In this document: piece after piece, positions 53,767 to 62,457 of the stretch | Numbering within the stretch: the first letter of the stretch is position 1 | How the letters are laid out: each line of letters begins with the position of its first letter | From: Pseudoflavonifractor sp. AF19-9AC | GTDB taxonomy: Bacteria > Bacillota > Clostridia > Oscillospirales > Oscillospiraceae | Direction: 5' to 3' | Assembly: GCF_003478995.1 (NCBI RefSeq) | Contig: NZ_QUGI01000003.1 | Span: forward strand, 186,001 to 250,000 | DNA: 64,000 nt | Notes under the pieces: model-generated | Seen by the model: the letters and a program-made list of their open reading frames with translations, nothing else | Database searches by the model: none | Told to the model about the DNA's origin: nothing | Program-made: the position numbers and the translations under genes

Positions 53767-54405
53767 TTACATCTGCTCCAGAACGTTCTGATAAATCTGA
53801 TCAGCCAGGGGCAGAGCCTTGGCCAGCATGGCCTCGCCCTTCTTGCGGTAGTCCTCGGCCAGCTCCTTGTTCTTCAGGGAGCCGATGTTGATGAGGACGT
53901 TCAGCCAGGCGCCCTGGATGGCGGCGCGCAGGGACAGAGCGGACACGCCCAGGTCGCTGGCGGCGCTGTCGTTGGTCTTGCCCAGCAGGGAAGCGGTCAG
54001 CTCCAGGGTCTCGGTGGCCAGCTCCATCATCTCAAAGGGAGTGGCGGTGCAGCCCTCCAGGCCCTTCTGGATGGCGGCGGAGCGGGCAGCCTTCTCCTCG
54101 TCGGTAGCCTTGGGCATACCGAAGGCGGCGGAAACCACGTTGAAGGCCTCGGTGTCGCGGTCCATCACGTCCACAAAGCGGACCTTCAGGTCGGTGGCCT
54201 TCTTCTGGCTCTCAATGACGAACTCCTGATACTCGGCATACTTCTCCTTGCTCTTGCCCACAGTGGTCAGGCCGCACACCATGGCGGTGAGGGCGGCGCC
54301 CAGGGCACCCTCCAGAGCAGCGGCGGAGCCGCCGCCAGGGGCGGGAGCGTCGGAGGCCAGCAGGTCAACAAACTCAGCAGTCTGCAGCTCGGCTAATTTC
54401 TTCAT
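53767..54405 (-). CDS. fchA: Formiminotetrahydrofolate cyclodeaminase / methenyl-THF cyclohydrolase
   Basis: A 212-residue helical enzyme of the FTCD cyclodeaminase family. The signature region LLASDAPAPGGGSAAALEGA near residue 15 is strongly conserved, followed by the long helical body. It deaminates 5-formimino-THF to 5,10-methenyl-THF and ammonia; clostridial relatives also act as methenyl-THF cyclohydrolase. It directly follows ftcD (32 bases), the enzyme that makes its substrate. The start at 54405 follows AAAAGGAG. Codon use is strongly biased, suggesting high expression. Confidence 0.94.
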   Translation of the reverse strand: MKKLAELQTAEFVDLLASDAPAPGGGSAAALEGALGAALTAMVCGLTTVGKSKEKYAEYQEFVIESQKKATDLKVRFVDVMDRDTEAFNVVSAAFGMPKATDEEKAARSAAIQKGLEGCTATPFEMMELATETLELTASLLGKTNDSAASDLGVSALSLRAAIQGAWLNVLINIGSLKNKELAEDYRKKGEAMLAKALPLADQIYQNVLEQM

Positions 54406-54437
54406 GTCGTTCTTCTCCTTTTCGTTCCGTTTTATTC

Positions 54438-55352
54438 TTACTTCATGTCCAGGAGGTGATACTCCATGATCTGGTTGTGGCAATCGAAGTCCTTGGCCTT
54501 CAGATAGAACTCAGCGCAGTCGATCATGGCCTTAGCAGGAGTCAGACCCACGATCTCGCTGTCGATGATGTAGGTGCCGTAGCGCTCAGCCAGGGACTTG
54601 ACCATCTCATAGACAACGTACAGGGGGGTGTCCTCATAGTTGACCATGTTCATGGAAACCTGGGCGATGCCGCGGTCCTCCATCATGAAGCCCATGGCCT
54701 TGCAGCTGCGGAAGCCGCCGGAGGAACCACGGATGACCTTGGCGATCTTCTTGGCGACCTCGACGTCGGAAGTGGCCAGGTTGATGTTGAAGGCAACCAG
54801 GGGCATACGAGCGCCGATGGCAGTGATACCGGCAGTGGGGTGAATCTTCCGCTCGCCGTAGTCGGGAGCCCAGTCGGGCTGCAGCAGCTTCTCGGGCATG
54901 CCCTCGAACTCGCCCTTGCGGCAAGTAGCCAGGTTGCGGCGCTCGGGACGGGTAGCGGAATCCTCATACAGGAAGGAGGGAACCTTCAGCTCGTCCCAGA
55001 TGCGCTGGGCCACGCGCTTGGACAGCTCCACGCACTCCTCCACGGTGACGTCCTTGGACTGGGGAACGAAGGGGATCACGTCGGTGGCGCCCATGCGCTT
55101 GTGCTCACCCTTGTGCTTGTTCATGTCGATGCGCTCAGTGGCCACCTTGGTCAGGCGGAAAGCCACTTCCTCAATGGCGCTGAGTTCGCCGATGAGGGTG
55201 AACACGCAGCGGTTGTGGTTGCCGTCGGTCTGGGCATCGAACAGGGTGCAGCCGGGCACGCTGTTGGCAGCCTCCACCAGGGCGTTATAGGTAGCCTCGT
55301 CCTTCTCCTTGCTGCAGCTAAAGTTAGGGATGCACTCTACGAGCTTAGCCAT
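54438..55352 (-). CDS. ftcD: Glutamate formiminotransferase
   Basis: A 304-residue enzyme that moves the formimino group from formiminoglutamate to THF. The N-terminal CIPNFSCSKEKDEATYNALV and the catalytic-type segment KGEHKRMGATDVIPFVP identify the family. It is the stand-alone transferase domain (about 300 residues) rather than the fused vertebrate enzyme. Start at 55352, eight bases after GGAGGA. Its promoter carries the long element also found before fhs. With fchA it forms a two-gene operon that ends before the THF riboswitch. Confidence 0.95.
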   Translation of the reverse strand: MAKLVECIPNFSCSKEKDEATYNALVEAANSVPGCTLFDAQTDGNHNRCVFTLIGELSAIEEVAFRLTKVATERIDMNKHKGEHKRMGATDVIPFVPQSKDVTVEECVELSKRVAQRIWDELKVPSFLYEDSATRPERRNLATCRKGEFEGMPEKLLQPDWAPDYGERKIHPTAGITAIGARMPLVAFNINLATSDVEVAKKIAKVIRGSSGGFRSCKAMGFMMEDRGIAQVSMNMVNYEDTPLYVVYEMVKSLAERYGTYIIDSEIVGLTPAKAMIDCAEFYLKAKDFDCHNQIMEYHLLDMK

Positions 55353-55465
55353 GTCTGATTCCTCCATAATTTATTGTTTTTTCTGGGATGCTCCCAGGTG
55401 TTCACAGAAAAGCTGCTGTCCTTTCGCCGCGAAGGCGAAATGTCACAGTCGCTCTTTATAGCTCC

Positions 55466-55539
55466 ATTTTAGTCCAAGCCTGCCCTTTCGTAAATGACTT
55501 CTATTACCCATTTTTCTTCCCGGGCTTTGTTTCGTTAAG
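55466..55539 (-). promoter_or_regulatory. ftcD promoter with long upstream element
   Basis: On the minus strand TTTACG (55489-55494) and TAAAAT (55466-55471) are 17 bases apart. Upstream lie AGAAGTCA (abutting the -35), then 21 variable bases, then CTTAACGAAACAAAGC. The same words, with the same 21-base spacing, precede fhs. Confidence 0.8.
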
Positions 55540-55565
55540 TGGATGCCAGTTTTTCACTTAACGAA
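55531..55565. promoter_or_regulatory. Perfect 11-bp inverted repeat upstream of ftcD
   Basis: TTCGTTAAGTG / CACTTAACGAA with a 13-base spacer. One arm overlaps the distal part of the ftcD upstream element. It fits a LysR-type recognition site and lies next to the end of a LysR gene; it can also form a hairpin at the end of that gene's transcript. Confidence 0.6.
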
Positions 55566-55593
55566 GGAAAGGCAGTTTTTTCGTTCCTGCCGC

Positions 55594-56499
55594 CTACCCC
55601 TCCTTTCCGGGCTCTTTTTGGTCTTGGAACATGGAAATGAACTGCATGACACAGTTGGCATAATAGATGTTGCCGCTCCATACCAGCATGGGGTAGGAAC
55701 GGGCCGTTACCCCCTTCAGCTGCTTGGTATAGAGATTTGAATTGGGCTGGGTCTCCACGATGGACCGGGGCAGATAGCTGATGCCGAAACCGGCCTGAAC
55801 CATCTGCATGGCCATGGGGGTATCGTAGCACTGGCAGACCGTGTTGGGCGTAAACCCCCTGCGCTGACATTCATTGATTAAGTGGGAACTGTAACCCCAC
55901 ATATCATCGCTGCGCAGAAGACACATGGGCACTCCCTCCAGCGCCTCGATGGGAATGGTGTCCAGCTCCGGTGCCGGATCCAGCTCCCGGGACATCACCA
56001 GCTCCAGAGGGTCCTCGCCCAGAATCTTTTCGTGGAGCTGAGAGATCTCCTCCGTGGGATTGCGGAGAAACAGCACGTGAAGGTTTCCTTTGTTCAGATC
56101 GTCCAGCAGGTCCTTGGGCGATCCCAGACGGACATACAGCTCCACATGGGGGTATTTTTCGTGGTACTCCCGCAGATAGCCCATCACCACCGGGATGTTG
56201 GAATAGATGATTCCGATCTTTAAAAGGCCCCGGAAGCCCTCGTTTACGTCCCGGACGCTGTCAATCATCATCTGGAAATTCTGGAACATGTGCTGGCTCT
56301 GCTGATAAAGGCTGCGCCCTGCCTCGGTCAGTTCCACACCCTTATTATTGCGCAGAAACAGGCACACCCCCAGCTCGTCCTCCAGCAGGGCGATCTGCCG
56401 GCTGATGGGCGGCTGGGCCACATGGAGGATCCGGGCGGCCCGGGAAATGCTTTTGGCCTCAGCCACTGCGGAAAAATACTCTAACTGTTTGAAGTTCAT
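55594..56499 (-). CDS. LysR family transcriptional regulator
   Basis: A 301-residue LysR-type regulator. The helix-turn-helix is visible in ISRAARILHVAQPPISRQIA (about residues 18-37), followed by the effector domain. It lies between ftcD (same direction, downstream) and hutU (divergent, upstream), which makes it the obvious candidate regulator of histidine degradation and, through the shared element, of fhs. The effector could be urocanate or formiminoglutamate, but this is inference. The start at 56499 is the only clear one. Confidence 0.92.
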   Translation of the reverse strand: MNFKQLEYFSAVAEAKSISRAARILHVAQPPISRQIALLEDELGVCLFLRNNKGVELTEAGRSLYQQSQHMFQNFQMMIDSVRDVNEGFRGLLKIGIIYSNIPVVMGYLREYHEKYPHVELYVRLGSPKDLLDDLNKGNLHVLFLRNPTEEISQLHEKILGEDPLELVMSRELDPAPELDTIPIEALEGVPMCLLRSDDMWGYSSHLINECQRRGFTPNTVCQCYDTPMAMQMVQAGFGISYLPRSIVETQPNSNLYTKQLKGVTARSYPMLVWSGNIYYANCVMQFISMFQDQKEPGKEG

Positions 56500-56544
56500 G
56501 TTTTGCCATACCTTTTCAGTATATCTAATATATAATACAAGTAC

Positions 56545-56573
56545 TTTTCATTATAGCATATTTCGGTTAAAAT
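56545..56573 (+). promoter_or_regulatory. Promoter of hutU
   Basis: TTTTCA and TAAAAT are separated by 17 bases, about 75 bases before the hutU start. The ftcD/fhs upstream words are absent here. Confidence 0.55.
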
Positions 56574-56647
56574 ACAATCATAAGGAGAGCGGATTTGCCC
56601 CACAAATCACGTTTCTCACAAAAAAATATTTTTTAGGGGGAAGTACC

Positions 56648-58669
56648 ATGATTGGCAACGTTAACGACGCGATGACCATCAAGCTGGACTACGAGCTGCC
56701 CGAGTACCCTGAGTTTGACCCTCAGTACCGCCGCGCTCCCCGTCGTGAGTCTCACCTGAGTGAGGCCGACAAGGCTCTGGCCATCAAGAACGCTCTGCGT
56801 TACATCCATCCCGACCATCACGAGCAGATGGCCAAGGAGTTTGCTCAGGAGCTGGAGGAGCACGGCCGTATTTACGGCTACCGCTTCCGTCCTGTCGGCA
56901 AGCTGTACGGCAAGCCCATCGACGAGTACAAGGGCGTGTGCATTGAGGGCCGCGCCATCCAGGTTATGATCGACAACAACCTGGACTTTGACGTCGCTCT
57001 GTATCCCTATGAGCTGGTTACCTACGGTGAGACCGGTCAGGTGTGCCAGAACTGGATGCAGTATCGCCTCATCAAGAAGTACCTGGAGGTTATGACCGAC
57101 GAGCAGACCCTGGTGGTTATGTCCGGTCACCCCCTGGGCCTGTTCCACAGCCACAAGATGGCCCCCCGCTGCATCATCTCCAACGGCCTGATGGTCGGCA
57201 CCTTCGATGATCAGAAGAACTTCAACCGTGCTGCTGCTCTGGGCGTTGCCAACTACGGCCAGATGACCGCCGGCGGCTGGATGTACATCGGTCCTCAGGG
57301 CATCGTGCACGGCACCTTCAACACCCTGCTGAACGCCGGCCGTCTGAAGCTGGGCATCCCCCAGGACGGCAACCTGGCCGGTCGTCTGTTCGTCTCCGCC
57401 GGTCTGGGCGGCATGTCTGGTGCTCAGGGCAAGGCCGCTGAGATCGCCGGCGCTGCCTCCATCATCGCCGAGGTGGACGACTCCCGTATCGAGACCCGTT
57501 ACACCCAGGGCTGGGTCAGCCACCGCACCGACAGCCTGGAAGAGGCCTGGAAGATCGCCAAGGAGCACATGGACGCCAAGGAGCCCTGCGCTGTCGCCTA
57601 CCACGGCAACGTTGTGGACCTGCTGGAGTACCTGTACGACAACAACATCCATGTCGACCTGCTGTCCGACCAGACTTCCTGCCACGTGCCTTATGACGGC
57701 GGCTACTGCCCCCAGGGCCTGACCTTCGAGCAGCGCACCGAGATGCTGGACAAGGATCCCGAGGGCTTCGCCAAGCTGGTTAACAAGACCCTGCAGCATC
57801 ACTATGAGATGATCTGCAAGCTGCATGACCGGGGCACCTACTTCTTCGACTACGGCAACAGCTTCCTGAAGGCCGTGTACGACACCGGCATCAAGAGCAT
57901 CTGCAAGAACGGCGAGAACGACCTGGACGGCTTTATCTTCCCCTCCTACGTGGAAGACATCCTCGGTCCCTGCCTGTTCGACTTCGGCTACGGTCCCTTC
58001 CGTTGGTGCTGCCTGTCCCGGAACCCCGAGGATCTGGACAAGACCGACGCCGCTGCCGCCGAGTACATCAAGGCTCACAACCGTCGTTATCAGGACTACG
58101 ACAACTATGTCTGGGTCCGCGACGCTAAGAAGAACAAGCTGGTTGTTGGCACCCAGTGCCGCATCCTGTATCAGGATGCTCTGGGCCGCATGAACCTGGC
58201 TCTGAAGTTCAACGAGATGGTCCGCAACGGCGAGATCGGCCCCGTCATCCTTGGCCGTGACCACCACGATACCGGCGGAACCGACGCTCCCTTCCGTGAG
58301 ACCTCCAACATCAAGGACGGCTCCAACATCATGGCTGAGATGGCCACCCAGTGCTACGCCGGCAACGCGGCCCGCGGCATGAGCTACATCGCTCTGCACA
58401 ACGGCGGCGGCACCGGTATCGGCAACTCCATCAACGGCGGCTTCGGCATGGTGCTGGACGGCTCCGAGCGCGTGGACACCATCCTGAAGATGGCCATGCC
58501 TTGGGACACCATGGTCGGTGTTTCCCGCCGCGCTTGGGCCCGCAACGAGAACGCTCTGACCACCGTTGCTGAGTACAACAAGCTCTACGAGGGTCAGGAC
58601 CACATCACCCTGCCCTACATCGCTGACGACGCCGTTGTTGAGGCTGCTGTCAAGACCATGAAGGGCTAA
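56648..58669 (+). CDS. hutU: Urocanate hydratase
   Basis: A 673-residue urocanase, which adds water to urocanate to give imidazolonepropionate using bound NAD+. Conserved parts include VVMSGHPLGLFHSH, ANYGQMTAGGWMYIGPQGI, QTSCHVPYDGGYCPQG and ILGRDHHDTGGTDAPFRE. The length is the longer clostridial form compared with ~555 residues in enterobacteria. The start at ATG 56648 follows AGGGGG. No histidine ammonia-lyase gene is in this window, so urocanate must come from a gene elsewhere or from outside. Confidence 0.95.
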   Translation: MIGNVNDAMTIKLDYELPEYPEFDPQYRRAPRRESHLSEADKALAIKNALRYIHPDHHEQMAKEFAQELEEHGRIYGYRFRPVGKLYGKPIDEYKGVCIEGRAIQVMIDNNLDFDVALYPYELVTYGETGQVCQNWMQYRLIKKYLEVMTDEQTLVVMSGHPLGLFHSHKMAPRCIISNGLMVGTFDDQKNFNRAAALGVANYGQMTAGGWMYIGPQGIVHGTFNTLLNAGRLKLGIPQDGNLAGRLFVSAGLGGMSGAQGKAAEIAGAASIIAEVDDSRIETRYTQGWVSHRTDSLEEAWKIAKEHMDAKEPCAVAYHGNVVDLLEYLYDNNIHVDLLSDQTSCHVPYDGGYCPQGLTFEQRTEMLDKDPEGFAKLVNKTLQHHYEMICKLHDRGTYFFDYGNSFLKAVYDTGIKSICKNGENDLDGFIFPSYVEDILGPCLFDFGYGPFRWCCLSRNPEDLDKTDAAAAEYIKAHNRRYQDYDNYVWVRDAKKNKLVVGTQCRILYQDALGRMNLALKFNEMVRNGEIGPVILGRDHHDTGGTDAPFRETSNIKDGSNIMAEMATQCYAGNAARGMSYIALHNGGGTGIGNSINGGFGMVLDGSERVDTILKMAMPWDTMVGVSRRAWARNENALTTVAEYNKLYEGQDHITLPYIADDAVVEAAVKTMKG

Positions 58670-58690
58670 TTCACCCAAACCAAATAACGA

Positions 58691-58726
58691 AAAAAGGAGG
58701 GGGCGTGCCATCACGCCCCCTCCTTT
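58691..58726 (+). other. Intercistronic hairpin between hutU and hutI
   Basis: A strong stem, AAAGGAGGGGGCGTG / CACGCCCCCTCCTTT, with a four-base loop and only three T residues. It may stabilise the hutU message or dampen read-through into hutI. The ribosome site of hutI (GGAAAGGA) begins at its 3' end. Confidence 0.65.
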
Positions 58727-58743
58727 GGAAAGGATACGATCGC

Positions 58744-59970
58744 ATGAGTAAATTACTGCTGACCAACATCGGCATGCTGGCTACCCCCCAGGGCAGCGCG
58801 GCCAAGAAGGGCCCTGAGCAGGGCGCGATCCAGATCCTCAAGGACGCCTGGGTCCTGGTGGAAGATGGCGTCATTGCCCAGGTGGGCACCGGTGCTGCTC
58901 CTGCCGTGGCTGACGCCAAGGTAGTGGATGCCGGCGGCAATCTGGTCACCCCCGGCCTGGTGGATGCTCACACCCATCTCATTTTCGGCGGCTGGCGCCA
59001 GAACGAGCTGGGCATGAAGCTCCACGGCAAGACCTATCTGGAGATTCAGAACGCCGGCGGCGGCATCCAGTCCACCACCAACGCCACCCGCAAGGCCTCC
59101 GCTGAGGAGCTGACCGAGAAGGCTGCCAAGGCACTGGACGAGATGATGGGCTTCGGCGTCACCACTTGTGAGGCCAAGAGCGGCTACGGTCTGGCCACCG
59201 AGCATGAGCTGAAGGCCCTTCAGGTCATCAAGAATCTGAACGACCGCCACCCCATGGACATCGTCCCCACCTTTATGGGTGCTCACCTGGTTCCTGCTGA
59301 GTACAAGCAGAACCGTGAGGAGTACATCCGTCTGGTGTGCGAAGAGATGATGCCCGCCGTGAAGGAGCAGGGCATTGCCAAGTTCTGCGACGTGTTCTGT
59401 GAGGCGGACACCTTCACCGTGGAGGAGTCCCGTCAGGTGCTGGAGGCCGGCCTCAAGTACGGCCTGCGTCCCAAGATCCACGCCGACGAGATCGAGGCCA
59501 TCGGCGGCTCTCAGCTGGCCGGTGAGATCGGCGCCATTTCTGCCGAGCACCTCATCGTCTGCCCCCCCGAGGGCATCGAGAGCATGGCCAAGGGCGGCGT
59601 CATTGCCTGCCTCCTGCCCGCCACCAGCTTCAATCTGGGCGCTGTGTTTGCTCCTGCCCGTGACATGGTCAACGCCGGTGTGCCCGTGGCTATGGCCACT
59701 GACTTCAACCCCGGCTCCTGCCCCTGCCTGAACCTGCAGTTTGTCATCAATCTGGGCTGCCTGAAGTACAAGCTCACCCCCGAGGAAGTGCTGACCGCTG
59801 TTACCCTCAACGCCGCCGCTGCCATCGATATGGCCGACAAGGTGGGCTCCGTGGAGGTTGGCAAGCAGGGCGACCTGGTCATCTGGGATGCCCCCGACCT
59901 GGACTACATCTGCTACCGTGTGGGCAGCAACCTGGCCAAAACTGTCATTAAGCGGGGCGAGCTGATCTAA
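58744..59970 (+). CDS. hutI: Imidazolonepropionase
   Basis: A 408-residue metal-dependent amidohydrolase that opens imidazolonepropionate to N-formimino-glutamate. The metal-binding DAHTHLIF (about residues 79-86) and the later KIHADEIEAIGG fit the HutI family, as does FNPGSCPCLNLQFV. The start is ATG 58744 after GGAAAGGATA. It follows hutU across a hairpin and is 29 bases before the Lrp-type regulator gene, so the three genes probably form one operon. Confidence 0.95.
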   Translation: MSKLLLTNIGMLATPQGSAAKKGPEQGAIQILKDAWVLVEDGVIAQVGTGAAPAVADAKVVDAGGNLVTPGLVDAHTHLIFGGWRQNELGMKLHGKTYLEIQNAGGGIQSTTNATRKASAEELTEKAAKALDEMMGFGVTTCEAKSGYGLATEHELKALQVIKNLNDRHPMDIVPTFMGAHLVPAEYKQNREEYIRLVCEEMMPAVKEQGIAKFCDVFCEADTFTVEESRQVLEAGLKYGLRPKIHADEIEAIGGSQLAGEIGAISAEHLIVCPPEGIESMAKGGVIACLLPATSFNLGAVFAPARDMVNAGVPVAMATDFNPGSCPCLNLQFVINLGCLKYKLTPEEVLTAVTLNAAAAIDMADKVGSVEVGKQGDLVIWDAPDLDYICYRVGSNLAKTVIKRGELI

Positions 59971-59999
59971 CGCCGTCCCCAGTAAGGGAGGGAACCGGC

Positions 60000-60437
60000 A
60001 TGGACCGGACCGATTATCAGATCCTCAATATACTCCAGATGGATTGCCGGACCACCCTGAAGCACATCGGCGATCAGGTGGGTCTCACTGCCCCCGCGGT
60101 CTCCGAACGGGTGCGCCGGATGGAGGAAAAGGGCGTCATCCGGAATTTCCGGATCGAAGTAGACCGGGAACGCCTGGACTGCAGCATGACCGGCTTTATC
60201 TTTGTGGCGGTGGAGCCGGAAAAGTACAGCACGTTCTGCGACTTCTGTCAAAAGACCCCCGCCATCGTCAGCCACTATCATGTGATCGGAGTATTTAACG
60301 CCCTGCTGCGTTTTGCGGTACGGGGCACCCGCGAGCTGGATGAGCTTCTCTCCTCCATCAAGCGGTACGGAGATTCCCAGACCTCGGTGGAACTCAAGAC
60401 CTACTTCGAGACCAAGGAAATTCCCCTGCCCGACTAA
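60000..60437 (+). CDS. Lrp/AsnC family transcriptional regulator
   Basis: A 145-residue regulator with an N-terminal winged helix-turn-helix (LKHIGDQVGLTAPAVSERVR, about residues 19-38) and a C-terminal RAM ligand-binding domain (from about residue 65). Ribosome site AGGGAGGG at ATG 60000. Its place after hutI suggests that it responds to an amino acid, perhaps histidine or glutamate, and controls this or a related operon. Confidence 0.9.
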   Translation: MDRTDYQILNILQMDCRTTLKHIGDQVGLTAPAVSERVRRMEEKGVIRNFRIEVDRERLDCSMTGFIFVAVEPEKYSTFCDFCQKTPAIVSHYHVIGVFNALLRFAVRGTRELDELLSSIKRYGDSQTSVELKTYFETKEIPLPD

Positions 60438-60475
60438 CTTCTCCGCAGCAGCATTTCTGGATGGAATGGATTTTT

Positions 60476-60507
60476 AAGGACCCGCCAGCAGGCGGGTCCT
60501 TTCTTTC
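60476..60507 (+). terminator. Rho-independent terminator of the hut operon
   Basis: AAGGACCCGCC / GGCGGGTCCTT with a four-base loop, followed by TCTTTCT. Confidence 0.85.
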
Positions 60508-60540
60508 TAGCCCCTCTTCTTTCCCTAACCGGCAAACAAG

Positions 60541-60578
60541 AAAACCCCGTATGGCCAACGGCCATACGGGGTTTTTCT
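60541..60578. terminator. Bidirectional rho-independent terminator
   Basis: AAAACCCCGTATGGCC / GGCCATACGGGGTTTT with a three-base loop, between the Lrp gene and the convergent fhs gene. Confidence 0.9.
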
Positions 60579-60622
60579 ATTAGAGGGGGTCGAAGAGTAA
60601 AATCCTGATATGATTGGTTTTC

Positions 60623-62299
60623 TTAGAACAGGCCGGTGATCTTGCCGTTCTCGTCGATGTCGATGCGCTCGGAAGCGGGCACCTTGGGCAGACCGGGCAT
60701 GGTCATGATGTCGCCAGTCTTGGCAACCAGGAAGCCAGCGCCGGCGTTGACCTTGACCTCACGGATGGTGATCTTGAAGCCGCGGGGAGCGCCCAGCTTG
60801 GTCTGGTCATCGGAGAAGGAGAACTGAGTCTTGGCCATGCAGATGGGCATCTTGTCGAAGCCCAGGTCGGTCAGCTGCTGGATCTGCTTCTTGGCAGCGG
60901 CAGTGATCACGACGCCGTCAGCGCGGTAAACCTTGGTGGCAATGGCGTTGAGCTTGTTCTCAATGGTGTCCTCAGCGTCATAGACGAACTGGAAGTGATC
61001 GTTGGTGGTATCCTCAGCCAGGCGGATAACCTCCTCAGCCAGGGCCTTGCCGCCCTCGCCGCCCTTGGCCCAAACCTCGGACAGACGAACGTTGACGCCC
61101 TGCTCCTTGCACTTCTCCTCGACCATCTTCAGCTCGGCCTCGGTGTCGGTGGGGAAGGCGTTGATGGCAACCACGCAGGGCAGGCCATAGACGTTCTTCA
61201 CGTTGTCCACGTGCTGCAGCAGGTTGGGCAGACCCTTCTCCAGAGCCTCCAGGTTCTCGTTGTTCAGCTCAGCCTTGGGCACGCCGCCGTGATACTTCAG
61301 GGCGCGGACGGTGGCAACGATAACCACGGCATCGGGATGGAAGCCGCCGGCACGGCACTTGATGTCCAGGAACTTCTCAGCGCCCAGGTCAGCAGCGAAG
61401 CCGGCCTCGGTGACGGTGTAATCGGCCAGCTTCATGGCAGTCTCGGTGGCCTGGATGGAGTTACAGCCGTGAGCGATGTTGGCGAAGGGGCCGCCGTGGA
61501 TGAAGGCGGGAGTGTGCTCCAGAGTCTGGACCAGGTTGGGCTTGATGGCGTCCTTCAGAACGGCAGCCATGGCGCCCTCAGCCTTCAGGTCATGAGCAGT
61601 GATGGGCTTGCCGGCGCGGCTGTAAGCCACAACCATCTTGGCCAGACGCTGCTTCATGTCGGCCAGGCCGGTGGACAGGCACAGAACGGCCATGATCTCG
61701 GAGGCAACCACGATGTCGAAGCCGTCCTCACGGGGCACGCCGCTGGCCTTGCCGCCCAGACCGCAGACGATGTGACGCAGCTGACGGTCGTTCATGTCCA
61801 CCACGCGCTTCCAGGTGATCTGGCGGGTGTCGATGTCCAGAGCGTTGCCCTGCTGAATGTGGTTGTCAATGAGGGCGGAGAGCAGGTTGTTGGCGATGCC
61901 GATGGCATTGAAGTCGCCGGTGAAGTGCAGGTTGATGTCCTCCATGGGAACAACCTGAGCGTAGCCGCCGCCAGCAGCGCCGCCCTTGACGCCGAACACG
62001 GGGCCCAGAGAGGGCTCACGCAGGCAGACGATGGTCTTCTTACCAAGCTTGTTCAGGGCGTCGGCCAGACCCACGGAGGTAGTGGTCTTGCCCTCGCCGG
62101 CGGGAGTGGGGCTGATAGCGGTCACCAGCACCAGCTTGGACTTGCGGGGCAGGTCCTTCAGGGCGTGGATGTCCACCTTGGCCTTGTACTTGCCGTAGTT
62201 CTCCAGCTGGTCCTCGGAAATGCCGATGGACTTGGCAACCTCAACGATAGGCAGCATAGTGGATTCCTGGGCGATCTCAATGTCGGTCTTGAAACTCAT
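60623..62299 (-). CDS. fhs: Formate-tetrahydrofolate ligase
   Basis: A 558-residue enzyme that joins formate to THF with ATP, the first methyl-branch step of the Wood-Ljungdahl route and the main formate entry point to folate. The nucleotide-binding stretch [20 protein letters not shown] is near residues 62-81, and [15 protein letters not shown] follows in the middle. Length is normal. The start at 62299 follows GAGGAGG; an upstream ATG in frame has no ribosome site. It can also run in reverse, releasing formate and making ATP from the one-carbon unit of histidine. Codon bias suggests high expression. Confidence 0.96.
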   Translation of the reverse strand: MSFKTDIEIAQESTMLPIVEVAKSIGISEDQLENYGKYKAKVDIHALKDLPRKSKLVLVTAISPTPAGEGKTTTSVGLADALNKLGKKTIVCLREPSLGPVFGVKGGAAGGGYAQVVPMEDINLHFTGDFNAIGIANNLLSALIDNHIQQGNALDIDTRQITWKRVVDMNDRQLRHIVCGLGGKASGVPREDGFDIVVASEIMAVLCLSTGLADMKQRLAKMVVAYSRAGKPITAHDLKAEGAMAAVLKDAIKPNLVQTLEHTPAFIHGGPFANIAHGCNSIQATETAMKLADYTVTEAGFAADLGAEKFLDIKCRAGGFHPDAVVIVATVRALKYHGGVPKAELNNENLEALEKGLPNLLQHVDNVKNVYGLPCVVAINAFPTDTEAELKMVEEKCKEQGVNVRLSEVWAKGGEGGKALAEEVIRLAEDTTNDHFQFVYDAEDTIENKLNAIATKVYRADGVVITAAAKKQIQQLTDLGFDKMPICMAKTQFSFSDDQTKLGAPRGFKITIREVKVNAGAGFLVAKTGDIMTMPGLPKVPASERIDIDENGKITGLF

Positions 62300-62383
62300 A
62301 AATGACGCCTCCTCTAAAATATGTGGATGTAACATTGTGCTCTTCTTTCGGTCGGGAGACCGATTGGGCTTTTCTATGGCATT

Positions 62384-62457
62384 ATTGTACTCCGGCCCCC
62401 CGGATTCGTAAATGACTTCTGTTTTCCGTTTTCAAATCTCAGCTTTATTTCGTTAAG
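62384..62457 (-). promoter_or_regulatory. fhs promoter with the same long upstream element as ftcD
   Basis: On the minus strand TTTACG (62407-62412) and TACAAT (62384-62389) are 17 bases apart. AGAAGTCA abuts the -35 box, then 21 variable bases, then CTTAACGAAATAAAGC. The words and the spacing match those before ftcD. Confidence 0.8.
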
